NCBI GenBank assembly: GCA_002401345.1
Contig: NVSU01000009.1
Span: 4,546-42,681, forward strand
Length of the DNA stretch: 38,136 bases
From: Candidatus Wolfebacteria bacterium
Lineage (GTDB): Bacteria > Patescibacteriota > Minisyncoccia > Phycocordibacterales > NVSU01
Reading direction: 5' to 3'
In this document: positions 1 through 6,195 of the stretch, in pieces
How the letters are laid out: each line of letters begins with the position of its first letter
Position numbering within the stretch: the stretch's first letter is position 1
Notes under the pieces: generated by a model
The model's database searches: none
The model's input: the letters and a program-made list of their open reading frames with translations, nothing else
What the model was told of the DNA's origin: nothing
Program-made: the position numbers and the translations under genes

Positions 1-3
1 AAA

Positions 4-30
4 ATTCTACTACTGGGTTGACCCAGTAGT
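4..30. repeat. REP-like palindrome, copy 1 of a dispersed motif
   Basis: A perfect hairpin is visible: nine-base arms ACTACTGGG (9-17) and CCCAGTAGT (22-30) around the loop TTGA. Its left part, ATTCTACTACTGGGTTGA, recurs at 85-102 and, inverted, at 8312-8329. A related right part lies inverted at 8379-8396. The form resembles REP sequences mobilised by REP-associated tyrosine transposases, but no such transposase is in the window. Function unknown. Confidence 0.6.
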
Positions 31-84
31 GAAATTTAATAATTTCTTTAATATGACCGATATCAACTGTGTAAGTGATATAAA

Positions 85-127
85 ATTCTACTACTGGGTT
101 GATTTTTCTACGTAAACCCTCTATACT
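85..127 (+). promoter_or_regulatory. rpmA promoter fused to dispersed motif copy 2
   Basis: A -35 box TTGATT (99-104), a 17-base spacer and a -10 box TATACT (122-127) precede rpmA. The -35 box is the tail of the repeated motif ATTCTACTACTGGGTTGATT (85-104). A transcript from here would have a leader of roughly 37 bases. The promoter assignment is inferred from match and spacing. Confidence 0.6.
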
Positions 128-170
128 CATATCATTGTAAGTATACGTAATATTTAATAAATAGCACAAT

Positions 171-443
171 ATGGCACATAGAAAAGCCGGTGGTTCCACC
201 AAAAACTTAAGAGATTCAAATCCTAAATATCTAGGTACAAAACTTTACGATGGAGAGAAAGCTCAACCTGGTTCTATTATTGTGCGCCAGAGAGGAACAA
301 AGATAATGGCTGGAAATAATGTTCGAGTTGGAAAAGATCATACGCTTTACTCTGTAGTCACAGGGACAGTTAAATTTGGAAGAAAAAGAAAAATTAACTT
401 TGATGGAAAACAAGTTGTAAAGAAAACCGTAAGCGTTAACTAA
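171..443 (+). CDS. rpmA: 50S ribosomal protein L27 (bL27)
   Basis: This is a 90-residue bL27 of normal length. It opens with the family signature [12 protein letters not shown] and carries [11 protein letters not shown] and the KDHTLYS segment. bL27 sits at the peptidyl-transferase centre of the large subunit, where its flexible N-terminus reaches the tRNA acceptor ends. Translation starts directly at MAHRKAGG, so there is no cleavable N-terminal extension of the kind processed by Prp in Firmicutes. The usual partner rplU is not seen in the 170 bases upstream, so rpmA appears to be a single-gene unit with its own promoter (TATACT at 122-127) and a strong terminator just downstream. Confidence 0.97.
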   Translation: MAHRKAGGSTKNLRDSNPKYLGTKLYDGEKAQPGSIIVRQRGTKIMAGNNVRVGKDHTLYSVVTGTVKFGRKRKINFDGKQVVKKTVSVN

Positions 444-450
444 ATAAAAA

Positions 451-480
451 GAAAATCCCCAGATCTCTCTGGGGATTTTC
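451..480 (+). terminator. rpmA terminator
   Basis: Perfect 13-base arms (451-463 and 468-480) close on the loop TCTC. The stem has a GC-rich CCCC/GGGG core and ends in TTTTC. It starts 8 bases after the rpmA stop codon. Confidence 0.85.
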
Positions 481-492
481 TTATGTAATAAA

Positions 493-524
493 AAAACCGT
501 TCATGCATTAGCATGAACGGTTTT
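493..524 (-). terminator. Terminator of the 547-1269 gene
   Basis: Perfect 14-base arms (493-506, 511-524) with a 4-base loop. On the minus strand the stem runs into a T-tract, so it fits the convergent minus-strand gene. A further small inverted repeat, TGATC-ATAC-GATCA, lies at 526-539. Confidence 0.8.
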
Positions 525-546
525 ATGATCATACGATCATAAATGG

Positions 547-1269
547 TTATGAACCAGTTTGTTTGAGACTCTTGTCACCTCCCTGTTCGGCCTTAGGTAC
601 AACCCTCAGCTTTTTGGTTTTTGAATTAGGCTCCTCAGTTTTTGGTTTCGACTTAGTCTCAACCTTTTTCACTGAATCGATTTTCTCTTTCACCCGGCGA
701 GCTTTCTGCTCTCGTACTTCTAGTCTTCTCGTTACGATTCTATCTAGAATTTTAACCGCAGCCTTTAAGCCTATTACATCCTTTATGGTGTACGAAAGTT
801 TAATTTCTTTCGACATTTTATCCAATAAATCTGCATCAGCCAACTCCACGAGTACTTTAAGGTTCTTCAGACTGATTACAAATTTCCCTCCATTAGGAGT
901 CTTTATGTAATCAAATTTATCCTTTACTGTCTTTCTATCAAGACCCTGGTAGATAACACTGCCGAACTTTAATCTTTCACGATCACCTTCTTGGCCAATA
1001 ACTTTAAGGCTAAAAACCTTCATCATGTTGGACTCAAGTATATCGAAATATTCGAATACATATGTTCCATCCATAATGCTGTAGCATAGACGTTGTAAAA
1101 AAAGATTACACGCGTTCCAACCAGCCTTTTTAAGGGCGCTTTGAAGTCCTTCATTAAAGGAATTCAAATTTGGATTTTTGCTGTTTACTTTAGCGATTTT
1201 GTGAATAAATTGCATGTACTGTAGACATTCATCAATAAACTCGCCTAAATTAAAATCTGACTTTTTCAT
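547..1269 (-). CDS. Hypothetical protein with basic tail
   Basis: I do not recognise this 240-residue protein. The first ~175 residues look globular and mixed alpha/beta, with no membrane segment or signal peptide. From about residue 180 the chain becomes low-complexity and rich in Lys, Arg, Glu and Ser (KKVETKSKPKTEEPNSKTKK), a disordered basic tail that could contact nucleic acid. It is a single-gene unit: a good promoter lies upstream (1367-1394) and a clear terminator downstream. No nucleotide-binding or catalytic motif is visible. Coding is supported by length, promoter and terminator rather than by homology. Confidence 0.75.
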   Translation of the reverse strand: MKKSDFNLGEFIDECLQYMQFIHKIAKVNSKNPNLNSFNEGLQSALKKAGWNACNLFLQRLCYSIMDGTYVFEYFDILESNMMKVFSLKVIGQEGDRERLKFGSVIYQGLDRKTVKDKFDYIKTPNGGKFVISLKNLKVLVELADADLLDKMSKEIKLSYTIKDVIGLKAAVKILDRIVTRRLEVREQKARRVKEKIDSVKKVETKSKPKTEEPNSKTKKLRVVPKAEQGGDKSLKQTGS

Positions 1270-1366
1270 GTTATCCGTATTTTGTGCTCACATTCGAAAT
1301 TCATCGAACAGAACTCGGTTATAGAACTATTTAGTTTTCAATGATCAGTAATTGACCTTTGAGTAT

Positions 1367-1394
1367 ATTATACATATTAATCAAAAAAAGTCAA
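1367..1394 (-). promoter_or_regulatory. Promoter of the 547-1269 gene
   Basis: On the minus strand, TTGACT (1389-1394), a 16-base spacer and TATAAT (1367-1372) form a near-consensus sigma-70 promoter. The -35 box is embedded in the stem of the rplI terminator, so one sequence ends one transcript and helps start the next. The predicted leader is about 90 bases. Confidence 0.7.
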
Positions 1395-1420
1395 TACCTG
1401 GGAAGGTATTGACTTTTTTT
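1383..1420 (-). terminator. rplI terminator
   Basis: Seventeen-base arms (1383-1399 and 1404-1420) pair around a 4-base loop, with T-runs on the outside. It lies just downstream of rplI on the minus strand. Confidence 0.85.
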
Positions 1421-1441
1421 GTTTTAGACAGCTATTATTCT

Positions 1442-1885
1442 CTATTCTGCTTCTATTATCGCCTTAAATGTGGCATTTTGCTCCTCTACTGTGACTGTAA
1501 CTGGGAACTCCCCTGCTTCTTTTAGTGGTTGTTTTAGAACGATATGTTCAGCTGAAATGTTGATATTATTCTGCTTCATCATCTCCTCTGAGAGTCTTTC
1601 AGCATTAATACCTGTAAAGAGACCGCCTGTCTCATTTACCTTCTCTTTTATAGTAACAGAAGCTCCATCAATTTTAGCCATGCTTTTCTTAAGCTCTTCC
1701 TTAGAAAGCTTCATTTTAGCTTCGTGAAGCTCTTTCATTCGCTTCATTTGCTGAACTACGGCAGGAGTTGCTATATTAACCAATTTCTTAGGTATAAGAA
1801 AGTTCTGTGCATAGCCATCACTTACCTCTTTTATGTCATATTTTGTACCCACATGTGGTACGTCTTCTAATAATACTACTTTCAT
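1442..1885 (-). CDS. rplI: 50S ribosomal protein L9 (bL9)
   Basis: A 147-residue protein of normal bL9 length. The N-terminal rRNA-binding domain starts MKVVLLEDVPHVG and contains the family block VSDGYAQNFLIPKKLV. A long lysine/glutamate-rich helix (about residues 45-75) connects to the C-terminal domain. bL9 binds 23S rRNA near the L1 stalk and helps hold reading frame. The ATG lies immediately after the last arm of an unusual structured leader (1886-2004), with no Shine-Dalgarno sequence, so translation may be governed by that structure. ctp lies upstream on the same strand, so readthrough transcription is possible. Confidence 0.96.
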   Translation of the reverse strand: MKVVLLEDVPHVGTKYDIKEVSDGYAQNFLIPKKLVNIATPAVVQQMKRMKELHEAKMKLSKEELKKSMAKIDGASVTIKEKVNETGGLFTGINAERLSEEMMKQNNINISAEHIVLKQPLKEAGEFPVTVTVEEQNATFKAIIEAE

Positions 1886-2004
1886 CCCGTTAGAGATAGG
1901 AAATGATTACATTTCCGTGTAACTCATACCTATCGTCATTATAATAAATTATTTTTATGTGTTTTTCTTCCTCCCGCATACATAACGTTATGATCTCTAA
2001 CGGG
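1886..2004 (-). promoter_or_regulatory. Structured leader element before rplI (copy 1 of family)
   Basis: Arms CCCGTTAGAGAT (1886-1897) and ATCTCTAACGGG (1993-2004) are perfectly complementary and enclose 95 bases. An inner hairpin, GGAAAT/ATTTCC (1899-1904, 1911-1916), sits beside one arm. In mRNA sense the outer 3' arm ends directly at the rplI ATG. The 5' arm begins inside a possible upstream frame starting ATGAATCCCGT (Met-Asn-Pro-Val-Arg, 23 codons). The gap gene carries the same architecture with different arm sequences. It may be an RNA control element or a mobile palindromic element. Confidence 0.7.
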
Positions 2005-2036
2005 ATTCATGATTGTCTTATCTTACACTACTATTT

Positions 2037-3266
2037 CTATTTTTTCAATGCACCAGAGGTGAGTAATTCTATAGCTTTATCAAGCTGTAGATCTCTCTCT
2101 GCTTCTATATCTTCCCTGGTGAGCATCACTTCAATATCAGGGGCGAGTCCACTTTCAGATATAGAAGTTCCATCAGGCGTAAGCCATTCAGCAATAGTAA
2201 TCTTGAGAGATGTATCAGATGTTATATCAATTAATTCTTGCACAGATCCCTTTCCAAATGTCGCAGTACCTACGAGTGTTGCAATATCATGTTGCTGAAG
2301 TGCGCCTGCGAGAATCTCTGATGCTGATGCTGAACCTGAATCAATCAATACAACAAATTGCAGTTCATCAGTGAAAATATCGTATCCCTTACTTCGATAC
2401 ATTGTGACTGATCCTTCTGTACCCGGAGCCTCTGTCACCACAATCTTTCCTGATGGAAGGAACCAACTTGCGATGTCGATTGAAGCCTCTAGAAATCCAC
2501 CTGGATTACCTCTTAGGTCGAGAATAAGTTTATCACTATTTGAATCAATGAACTCCTGAAGTGAATCCCTAAAGAGTTCAGGCGAGCTTGTTGAAAAACT
2601 GAAGAGTCGAATTAAGAAAATATTATCATCAAGTTGTTCAGTTTCAATTGTTGGAATATTTATAATTGCTCTTGTAAGTGTAAACTCAAGTGGTTCATCT
2701 TCCCCATCTCTAAATATTGTCAGCATCACATCTGTTCCTATTTCTCCTCGAATTAATGTAACTGCTCTTTCAATCGTTACATCGGAGGTCACCATATCGT
2801 CAATTTTTATAATTTTATCACCGGACTGTATCCCTGAATTATATGCAGGAGTGTCTTTAAGAGGTGCGATTACAGTTAAGATATTGTCTTTCAGTCCAAT
2901 CTCTATTCCCACACCACCAAATTGTCCGTTAATGTTTTCGGCAAATGCTTTAGCTTCTTCTGGTGAGAAAAATACACTATACGGATCGTCGAGAGAATCA
3001 ACTAGTCCACCAATTGCACCATAGACACGGTCAAGATCTGACACTGAGTCTGCAGCAGGATGTTTTTCATCTATAAGGTTCCATACTTTCCAAAAACTCG
3101 CAAAATCTGTTTCTGCAACTACACTAGATTCTTTATTAAATACAGAAGTAACTTTTTTCGATGAAGGACTATTTTGAAATCCTATGTACAGTCCCACAAT
3201 AAAAAAAACACCTAGGAGAAGTATTGGAATGACTACGTAACTAATTTTTCTCAGACGTGACTTCAT
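2037..3266 (-). CDS. Carboxyl-terminal processing protease (S41 family)
   Basis: An S41 (Ctp/Prc-like) serine protease, normally exported and anchored, which trims or degrades envelope proteins. The order is an N-terminal membrane anchor, a linker, a PDZ domain (blocks FGGVGIEIG and GIQSGDKI) and the protease core with LDLRGNPGG. Counted from the upstream ATG at 3284, the catalytic serine is about residue 320 (DSGSASASE) and the lysine about 345 (TFGKGSVQ), the family's Ser-Lys dyad. I chose the inner ATG (3266, MKSRLRK) because a promoter TTGATA-17-GATACT ends 8 bases before it, which would cut through a start at 3284. It lies upstream of rplI on the same strand. Confidence 0.92.
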   Translation of the reverse strand: MKSRLRKISYVVIPILLLGVFFIVGLYIGFQNSPSSKKVTSVFNKESSVVAETDFASFWKVWNLIDEKHPAADSVSDLDRVYGAIGGLVDSLDDPYSVFFSPEEAKAFAENINGQFGGVGIEIGLKDNILTVIAPLKDTPAYNSGIQSGDKIIKIDDMVTSDVTIERAVTLIRGEIGTDVMLTIFRDGEDEPLEFTLTRAIINIPTIETEQLDDNIFLIRLFSFSTSSPELFRDSLQEFIDSNSDKLILDLRGNPGGFLEASIDIASWFLPSGKIVVTEAPGTEGSVTMYRSKGYDIFTDELQFVVLIDSGSASASEILAGALQQHDIATLVGTATFGKGSVQELIDITSDTSLKITIAEWLTPDGTSISESGLAPDIEVMLTREDIEAERDLQLDKAIELLTSGALKK

Positions 3267-3274
3267 GTGTATAC

Positions 3275-3303
3275 AGTATCTCATGCTGTACTTAAAATAT
3301 CAA
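3275..3303 (-). promoter_or_regulatory. ctp promoter
   Basis: Minus-strand TTGATA (3298-3303), a 17-base spacer and GATACT (3275-3280). The predicted transcription start falls at or next to the ATG at 3266, giving a leaderless or nearly leaderless mRNA. Confidence 0.5.
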
Positions 3304-3332
3304 CAGTTCAATTCTAGAAAAAAGTATAATAA

Positions 3333-3361
3333 TTGACATGTAGTGTATTGTATTCTAATAT
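3333..3361 (+). promoter_or_regulatory. Promoter of the 3388 small gene
   Basis: TTGACA (3333-3338), exactly 17 bases, then TAATAT (3356-3361). This is one of the best promoter matches in the window, and it drives only a 70-codon gene. Confidence 0.75.
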
Positions 3362-3387
3362 AAATACAGAACTTTTAAATATAAACT

Positions 3388-3600
3388 ATGGATGCAAAGA
3401 TTTGTTCAACACATAGTCGTTTTTTAAATCAAGAAACAAATAGATGGAATAAACTTACACAGACCATACTATCTTCTATATACAGCAGTGCATTAAGTAG
3501 TCAATGGGATTCTGAAATATATTTCTTCTGTTCATGTAATGTCTGTAAAAAGGAAGAAAAGAAACAAAAGAAGAAAAATGTAGTGAGTAATAATGTATAA
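3388..3600 (+). CDS. Small cysteine-containing protein, hypothetical
   Basis: I do not recognise this 70-residue protein. It has a polar N-terminal half, then a cysteine cluster (FFCSCNVCK) followed by a lysine-rich stretch (KKEEKKQKKK), which could bind metal or nucleic acid. Coding is supported by its setting: a TTGACA-17-TAATAT promoter lies 26 bases upstream and a terminator begins at the stop codon. It is the only plus-strand gene between minus-strand ctp and the DUF4015 gene, so it is an independently transcribed insert rather than an operon member. Confidence 0.6.
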   Translation: MDAKICSTHSRFLNQETNRWNKLTQTILSSIYSSALSSQWDSEIYFFCSCNVCKKEEKKQKKKNVVSNNV

Positions 3601-3626
3601 AGCCTCGGATTATCCCGAGGCTTTTT
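3600..3626 (+). terminator. Terminator of the 3388 small gene
   Basis: Stem GCCTCGG/CCGAGGC (3602-3608, 3615-3621) followed by six T on the plus strand. It overlaps the end of the convergent DUF4015 gene, whose own side has a weaker T-tract. Confidence 0.8.
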
Positions 3627-4794
3627 TCAATGCTTCTTCAGTATATGTATTTGCCGCATCCCACATCATCCATGAAGTAAGACCAGAGTCATACGTCGCG
3701 TCTATTTGAGCACGAACCATGTCAGGAGTATATTTTGCTCCTAAATTAAAGTCTTGAAGCCATGGTCGGAGTTTGAGTGGATCTTCTCCCATTGCAATTA
3801 CTCTCTCCACTGCTTTTGACATAGAATATTTTATAACTTTATACGGTTCTTTTGCGGGCTTTGGTATTCCATTCCATCCAGGTGGGAAATGTGATGGATA
3901 TACCATAGGTGCAACATAATCAAAATATTGTATTGCATGTTCGAGATATTGACCTATGTTAAGATCATCCCTATTTGTTGTGGTCATTCCAAAAAGATCA
4001 GCAGAAAGTTTTGCTCCACTATCTCCCAAGTTAGTTCTCAGGTATGCGTAGAAGTCGCGCATTATCTCTGCTTTGGCAATCCCTTCGCTGAATGGATATG
4101 CAATGTCTGACATGTTGCCATCTGAAGGGAAACGAATATAGTCAAAGTTGAGCTCATCAAATCCTATAGCATATGATTCCCTTGCAATTGCAACCAAATA
4201 ATCCCATGCATCTCGTGAACCCGCATCGATCCATCCTATTCCCTTTCGATCTCGCCATAGACTTCCATCACTTCTTGTCTTCACTGCGAGATCGGGCCTA
4301 TGTTCAATAAAGTATTGATCCTGGAATGCAGAGATTCTCCCAATGATATAGATGTCTTTTTCATGTAACTCCTCTATAATCTCATGAATATCTGAGATAC
4401 GATTTATGGAGGATCCAACTGACTGAAGGAATGGATCAGAAACTTCAAATGCAATATTTCCTGAGAAGTCCTTAATATCGATAATTATGGCATTTACTTC
4501 AGTTCTATCTATAACACCAATTATGTCTTCTCTAAAGCTTTTGAGGCTCGCAGCAAAGCTCGTCATATAAATTGCCTTCAAAGGCTCTGGCGTTTCTATA
4601 TGAGTGACAGTGTATGTTTTAGTAGACGGTTCCTCTTCGTCATCGGTGGTTGCATCACGAACAGTCGCTGTAAGTACTGATGTACTATTTGTATAGCGTA
4701 TTCCTTTGACTTCAGGAATCACTACATAAAATAAAAAAAGCACTCCTATACTGATGCCCGAAATGATCAGTTTTTTTGAGAGTGAAGATCTCAT
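3610..4794 (-). CDS. Putative glycoside hydrolase, DUF4015 family
   Basis: A 394-residue secreted or membrane-anchored protein of the DUF4015 (glycosidase-like TIM barrel) family. One N-terminal membrane segment (about residues 9-27) is followed by an acidic linker (TTDDEEEPSTK) and then the barrel. Family-type blocks include IKAIYMTS-like LKAIYMTSFAAS, AIIIDIKD, IGRISAFQD, GFDELNFDYIRFPSDG, SADLFGMTT and YVAPMVYPSHFPPGWNG. The substrate is unknown; an envelope polysaccharide is a reasonable guess. Its start overlaps the end of the upstream membrane gene by four bases (ATGA), so the two form an operon. Confidence 0.85.
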   Translation of the reverse strand: MRSSLSKKLIISGISIGVLFLFYVVIPEVKGIRYTNSTSVLTATVRDATTDDEEEPSTKTYTVTHIETPEPLKAIYMTSFAASLKSFREDIIGVIDRTEVNAIIIDIKDFSGNIAFEVSDPFLQSVGSSINRISDIHEIIEELHEKDIYIIGRISAFQDQYFIEHRPDLAVKTRSDGSLWRDRKGIGWIDAGSRDAWDYLVAIARESYAIGFDELNFDYIRFPSDGNMSDIAYPFSEGIAKAEIMRDFYAYLRTNLGDSGAKLSADLFGMTTTNRDDLNIGQYLEHAIQYFDYVAPMVYPSHFPPGWNGIPKPAKEPYKVIKYSMSKAVERVIAMGEDPLKLRPWLQDFNLGAKYTPDMVRAQIDATYDSGLTSWMMWDAANTYTEEALKKASG

Positions 4795-5162
4795 GACTGT
4801 GTAGTTTTTGTTTTTATTGAGTTGTCAGGAGAGTTGGAATTTTGTGTATTTGAAATCTTGATGGTTGTATCTGGAGTGCGTGACTCTTGAGTGTTTGAAT
4901 CATTAGATTCTGAATCCTGTGAATTTGAATTACTAGGTTGGTAATAGAACTCATCTCTATTGTCTGCGTATACATCTCGACTACCATCTTTCTTTGTGTG
5001 ACGACTTTCAGTTTTAGATTTTTCATTAATGAGATATGCAATAAAAATAAGTATTAGACCTGTCACGATGAAGAAGAATTTTTTCCATGCTTGTGGAAAT
5101 CCAAGAAAAGGCAAGATGATGATCCAAATACCTAATAGAAAAATTATTCGCTGTTTAGACAT
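4791..5162 (-). CDS. Small membrane protein with Ser/Asn/Thr-rich tail
   Basis: A 123-residue protein of unknown function. Two membrane segments (about residues 5-22 and 28-46) form a hairpin, followed by a charged stretch and a low-complexity tail of about 55 residues rich in Ser, Asn, Thr and Gln, probably disordered. It is the first gene of an operon with the DUF4015 protein (four-base overlap). A -10-like TATACT lies about 10 bases before the ATG, so the leader is very short. The tail repeats of SNS/DSN/TQ type give it a biased composition. Confidence 0.7.
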   Translation of the reverse strand: MSKQRIIFLLGIWIIILPFLGFPQAWKKFFFIVTGLILIFIAYLINEKSKTESRHTKKDGSRDVYADNRDEFYYQPSNSNSQDSESNDSNTQESRTPDTTIKISNTQNSNSPDNSIKTKTTQS

Positions 5163-5194
5163 GTTATGTAATAGTATACCTTATTTTTTATTAG

Positions 5195-5250
5195 GATCAA
5201 CAATAACAACAAACTCGTCTCGTACTTTGTCTGCATTGACATTAGTACAA
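5195..5250. repeat. rsmI 3'-end repeat, copy C (diverged)
   Basis: This stretch resembles the last ~45 bases of rsmI (6196-6250) in the same orientation. Read on the minus strand it would encode ADKVRDEFVVIVDP, against TDKVRGEFVVIVEA in RsmI. Most differences are synonymous or conservative, so it derives from a coding rsmI end. It is more diverged than copy A. The promoter of the next cassette starts inside it (TTGACA at 5236). Confidence 0.65.
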
Positions 5251-5264
5251 TAAGATGTTATTAT
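5236..5264 (+). promoter_or_regulatory. Promoter of the DUF4325-like gene
   Basis: TTGACA (5236-5241), 17 bases, TATTAT (5259-5264), with an extended TGT before the -10 box. The -35 box has arisen inside the rsmI-end repeat. Confidence 0.75.
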
Positions 5265-5280
5265 CTTATTAGATTTAATA

Positions 5281-5652
5281 ATGCATAAAATTCAGTCAAT
5301 GAAAGTAATTGTAAATATAGAGTCAGTCATAGAAAAATCCTCAGCAATACTTTATAGCGATGGGTTAAAAATTTGTACAAGAATAAAAGAGGTATTCGAC
5401 AAAGGAGAAAGTGTAACACTTTCCTTTAAGGGAGTAGGTAATGTAACAACAGCTTTTTTAACAGCTTTAATGGTTGAATTACATACTCACTATAGTAGGT
5501 CATACATTAATGACATGCTATCAATAGTTGATATTTCTGACGTAGTGGATTCAGAGATTACAGAAAGGAAAATAAAAAAAGTAAGATTAGTTGATTTTAC
5601 TCTTCCTGATCCTGATCACGATCAATTGCTTCGAGAAGCATATTCTAGCTGA
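5281..5652 (+). CDS. STAS-like protein (DUF4325 family)
   Basis: A 123-residue protein whose core, GESVTLSFKGVGNVTTAFLTALMVEL, has the DUF4325 STAS-like pattern: a hydrophobic strand, a small-residue turn, then a helix bearing the FLTAL block. STAS-fold proteins are usually regulatory or binding modules; the partner here is unknown. Start 5281 is used, but Met at 5299 (MKVIVNIE) is equally possible, as a TAAAAT box lies 7 bases before it. The gene is an independent plus-strand unit with a near-consensus promoter and a terminator, placed between copies of the rsmI 3' end, which suggests it was inserted. Confidence 0.7.
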   Translation: MHKIQSMKVIVNIESVIEKSSAILYSDGLKICTRIKEVFDKGESVTLSFKGVGNVTTAFLTALMVELHTHYSRSYINDMLSIVDISDVVDSEITERKIKKVRLVDFTLPDPDHDQLLREAYSS

Positions 5653-5659
5653 TTAGCAC

Positions 5660-5753
5660 AAAAGCAACCCTAGACTTTTAAAGTCTAGGGTTTTATTTTG
5701 CTTCAACAATAACAACAAACTCACCTCGCACTTTGTCTGTGTTGATCAAAGTA
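5660..5753. repeat. rsmI 3'-end plus terminator repeat, copy A
   Basis: About 94 bases match 6163-6258 (the true end of rsmI with its terminator) with one substitution and a two-base deletion, at a period of 503 bases. It contains the duplicated terminator hairpin (5666-5692) and the last codons of rsmI. The near identity indicates a recent event. Confidence 0.85.
5666..5692 (+). terminator. Terminator of the DUF4325-like gene
   Basis: Thirteen-base arms AACCCTAGACTTT/AAAGTCTAGGGTT followed by TTTATTTT on the plus strand. It is a duplicate of the rsmI terminator at 6169-6195. Confidence 0.8.
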
Positions 5754-5790
5754 ACATATAATAATAGTACTACACAATATTTCTCGAGGT

Positions 5791-5819
5791 TTGACAAGAT
5801 ACATATAATATGATATAAT
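5791..5819 (+). promoter_or_regulatory. Promoter of the 5867 membrane gene
   Basis: TTGACA (5791-5796), 17 bases, TATAAT (5814-5819), preceded by an extended TGA. This is a full consensus promoter; the leader would be about 40 bases. Confidence 0.8.
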
Positions 5820-5866
5820 TGTGCACAGAATTAGAAAGAGAATATTAACATTTAAATGAGTTAGTT

Positions 5867-6184
5867 ATGTATGTATTTGCACTCTTAATTGCGTTTAGTT
5901 TTCCTCTCATGTTTGTTATTTCAATCTTGCATATCTTTATGCACGAAAAATATCATTGGACGAAGAAAATTTCTATAAGTTTATACCAATCATTGAGTAT
6001 TACTTTGATCTATGCAGGTTTATTTGCAAACAGAGATCTTGATCATCATTACTATGGAATTACATTTGCGATTATTTGCTTAACTTTGGCCGTAGCTTTT
6101 TATGTAGTTTATTTGAAAATAGAAAAGCATAAAAAGGATAGTACAATAAATAATCGATCACAAAAAGCAACCCTAGACTTTTAA
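5867..6184 (+). CDS. Small membrane protein, hypothetical
   Basis: A 105-residue protein, not recognised. Three hydrophobic segments are visible (about residues 3-25, 37-54 and 63-85), with a histidine-rich loop (RDLDHHYYG) before the last and a basic tail. The final residues (SQKATLDF) and the stop codon are encoded by the terminator repeat itself, so the original C-terminus may have been altered when this cassette joined rsmI. It has its own consensus promoter and shares the bidirectional terminator with rsmI. Confidence 0.65.
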   Translation: MYVFALLIAFSFPLMFVISILHIFMHEKYHWTKKISISLYQSLSITLIYAGLFANRDLDHHYYGITFAIICLTLAVAFYVVYLKIEKHKKDSTINNRSQKATLDF

Positions 6185-6195
6185 AGTCTAGGGTT
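6169..6195 (-). terminator. rsmI terminator (bidirectional)
   Basis: Arms AACCCTAGACTTT/AAAGTCTAGGGTT. On the minus strand the stem directly follows the rsmI stop codon and is followed by GCTTTTTG. On the plus strand it also serves the 5867 gene. Confidence 0.8.
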
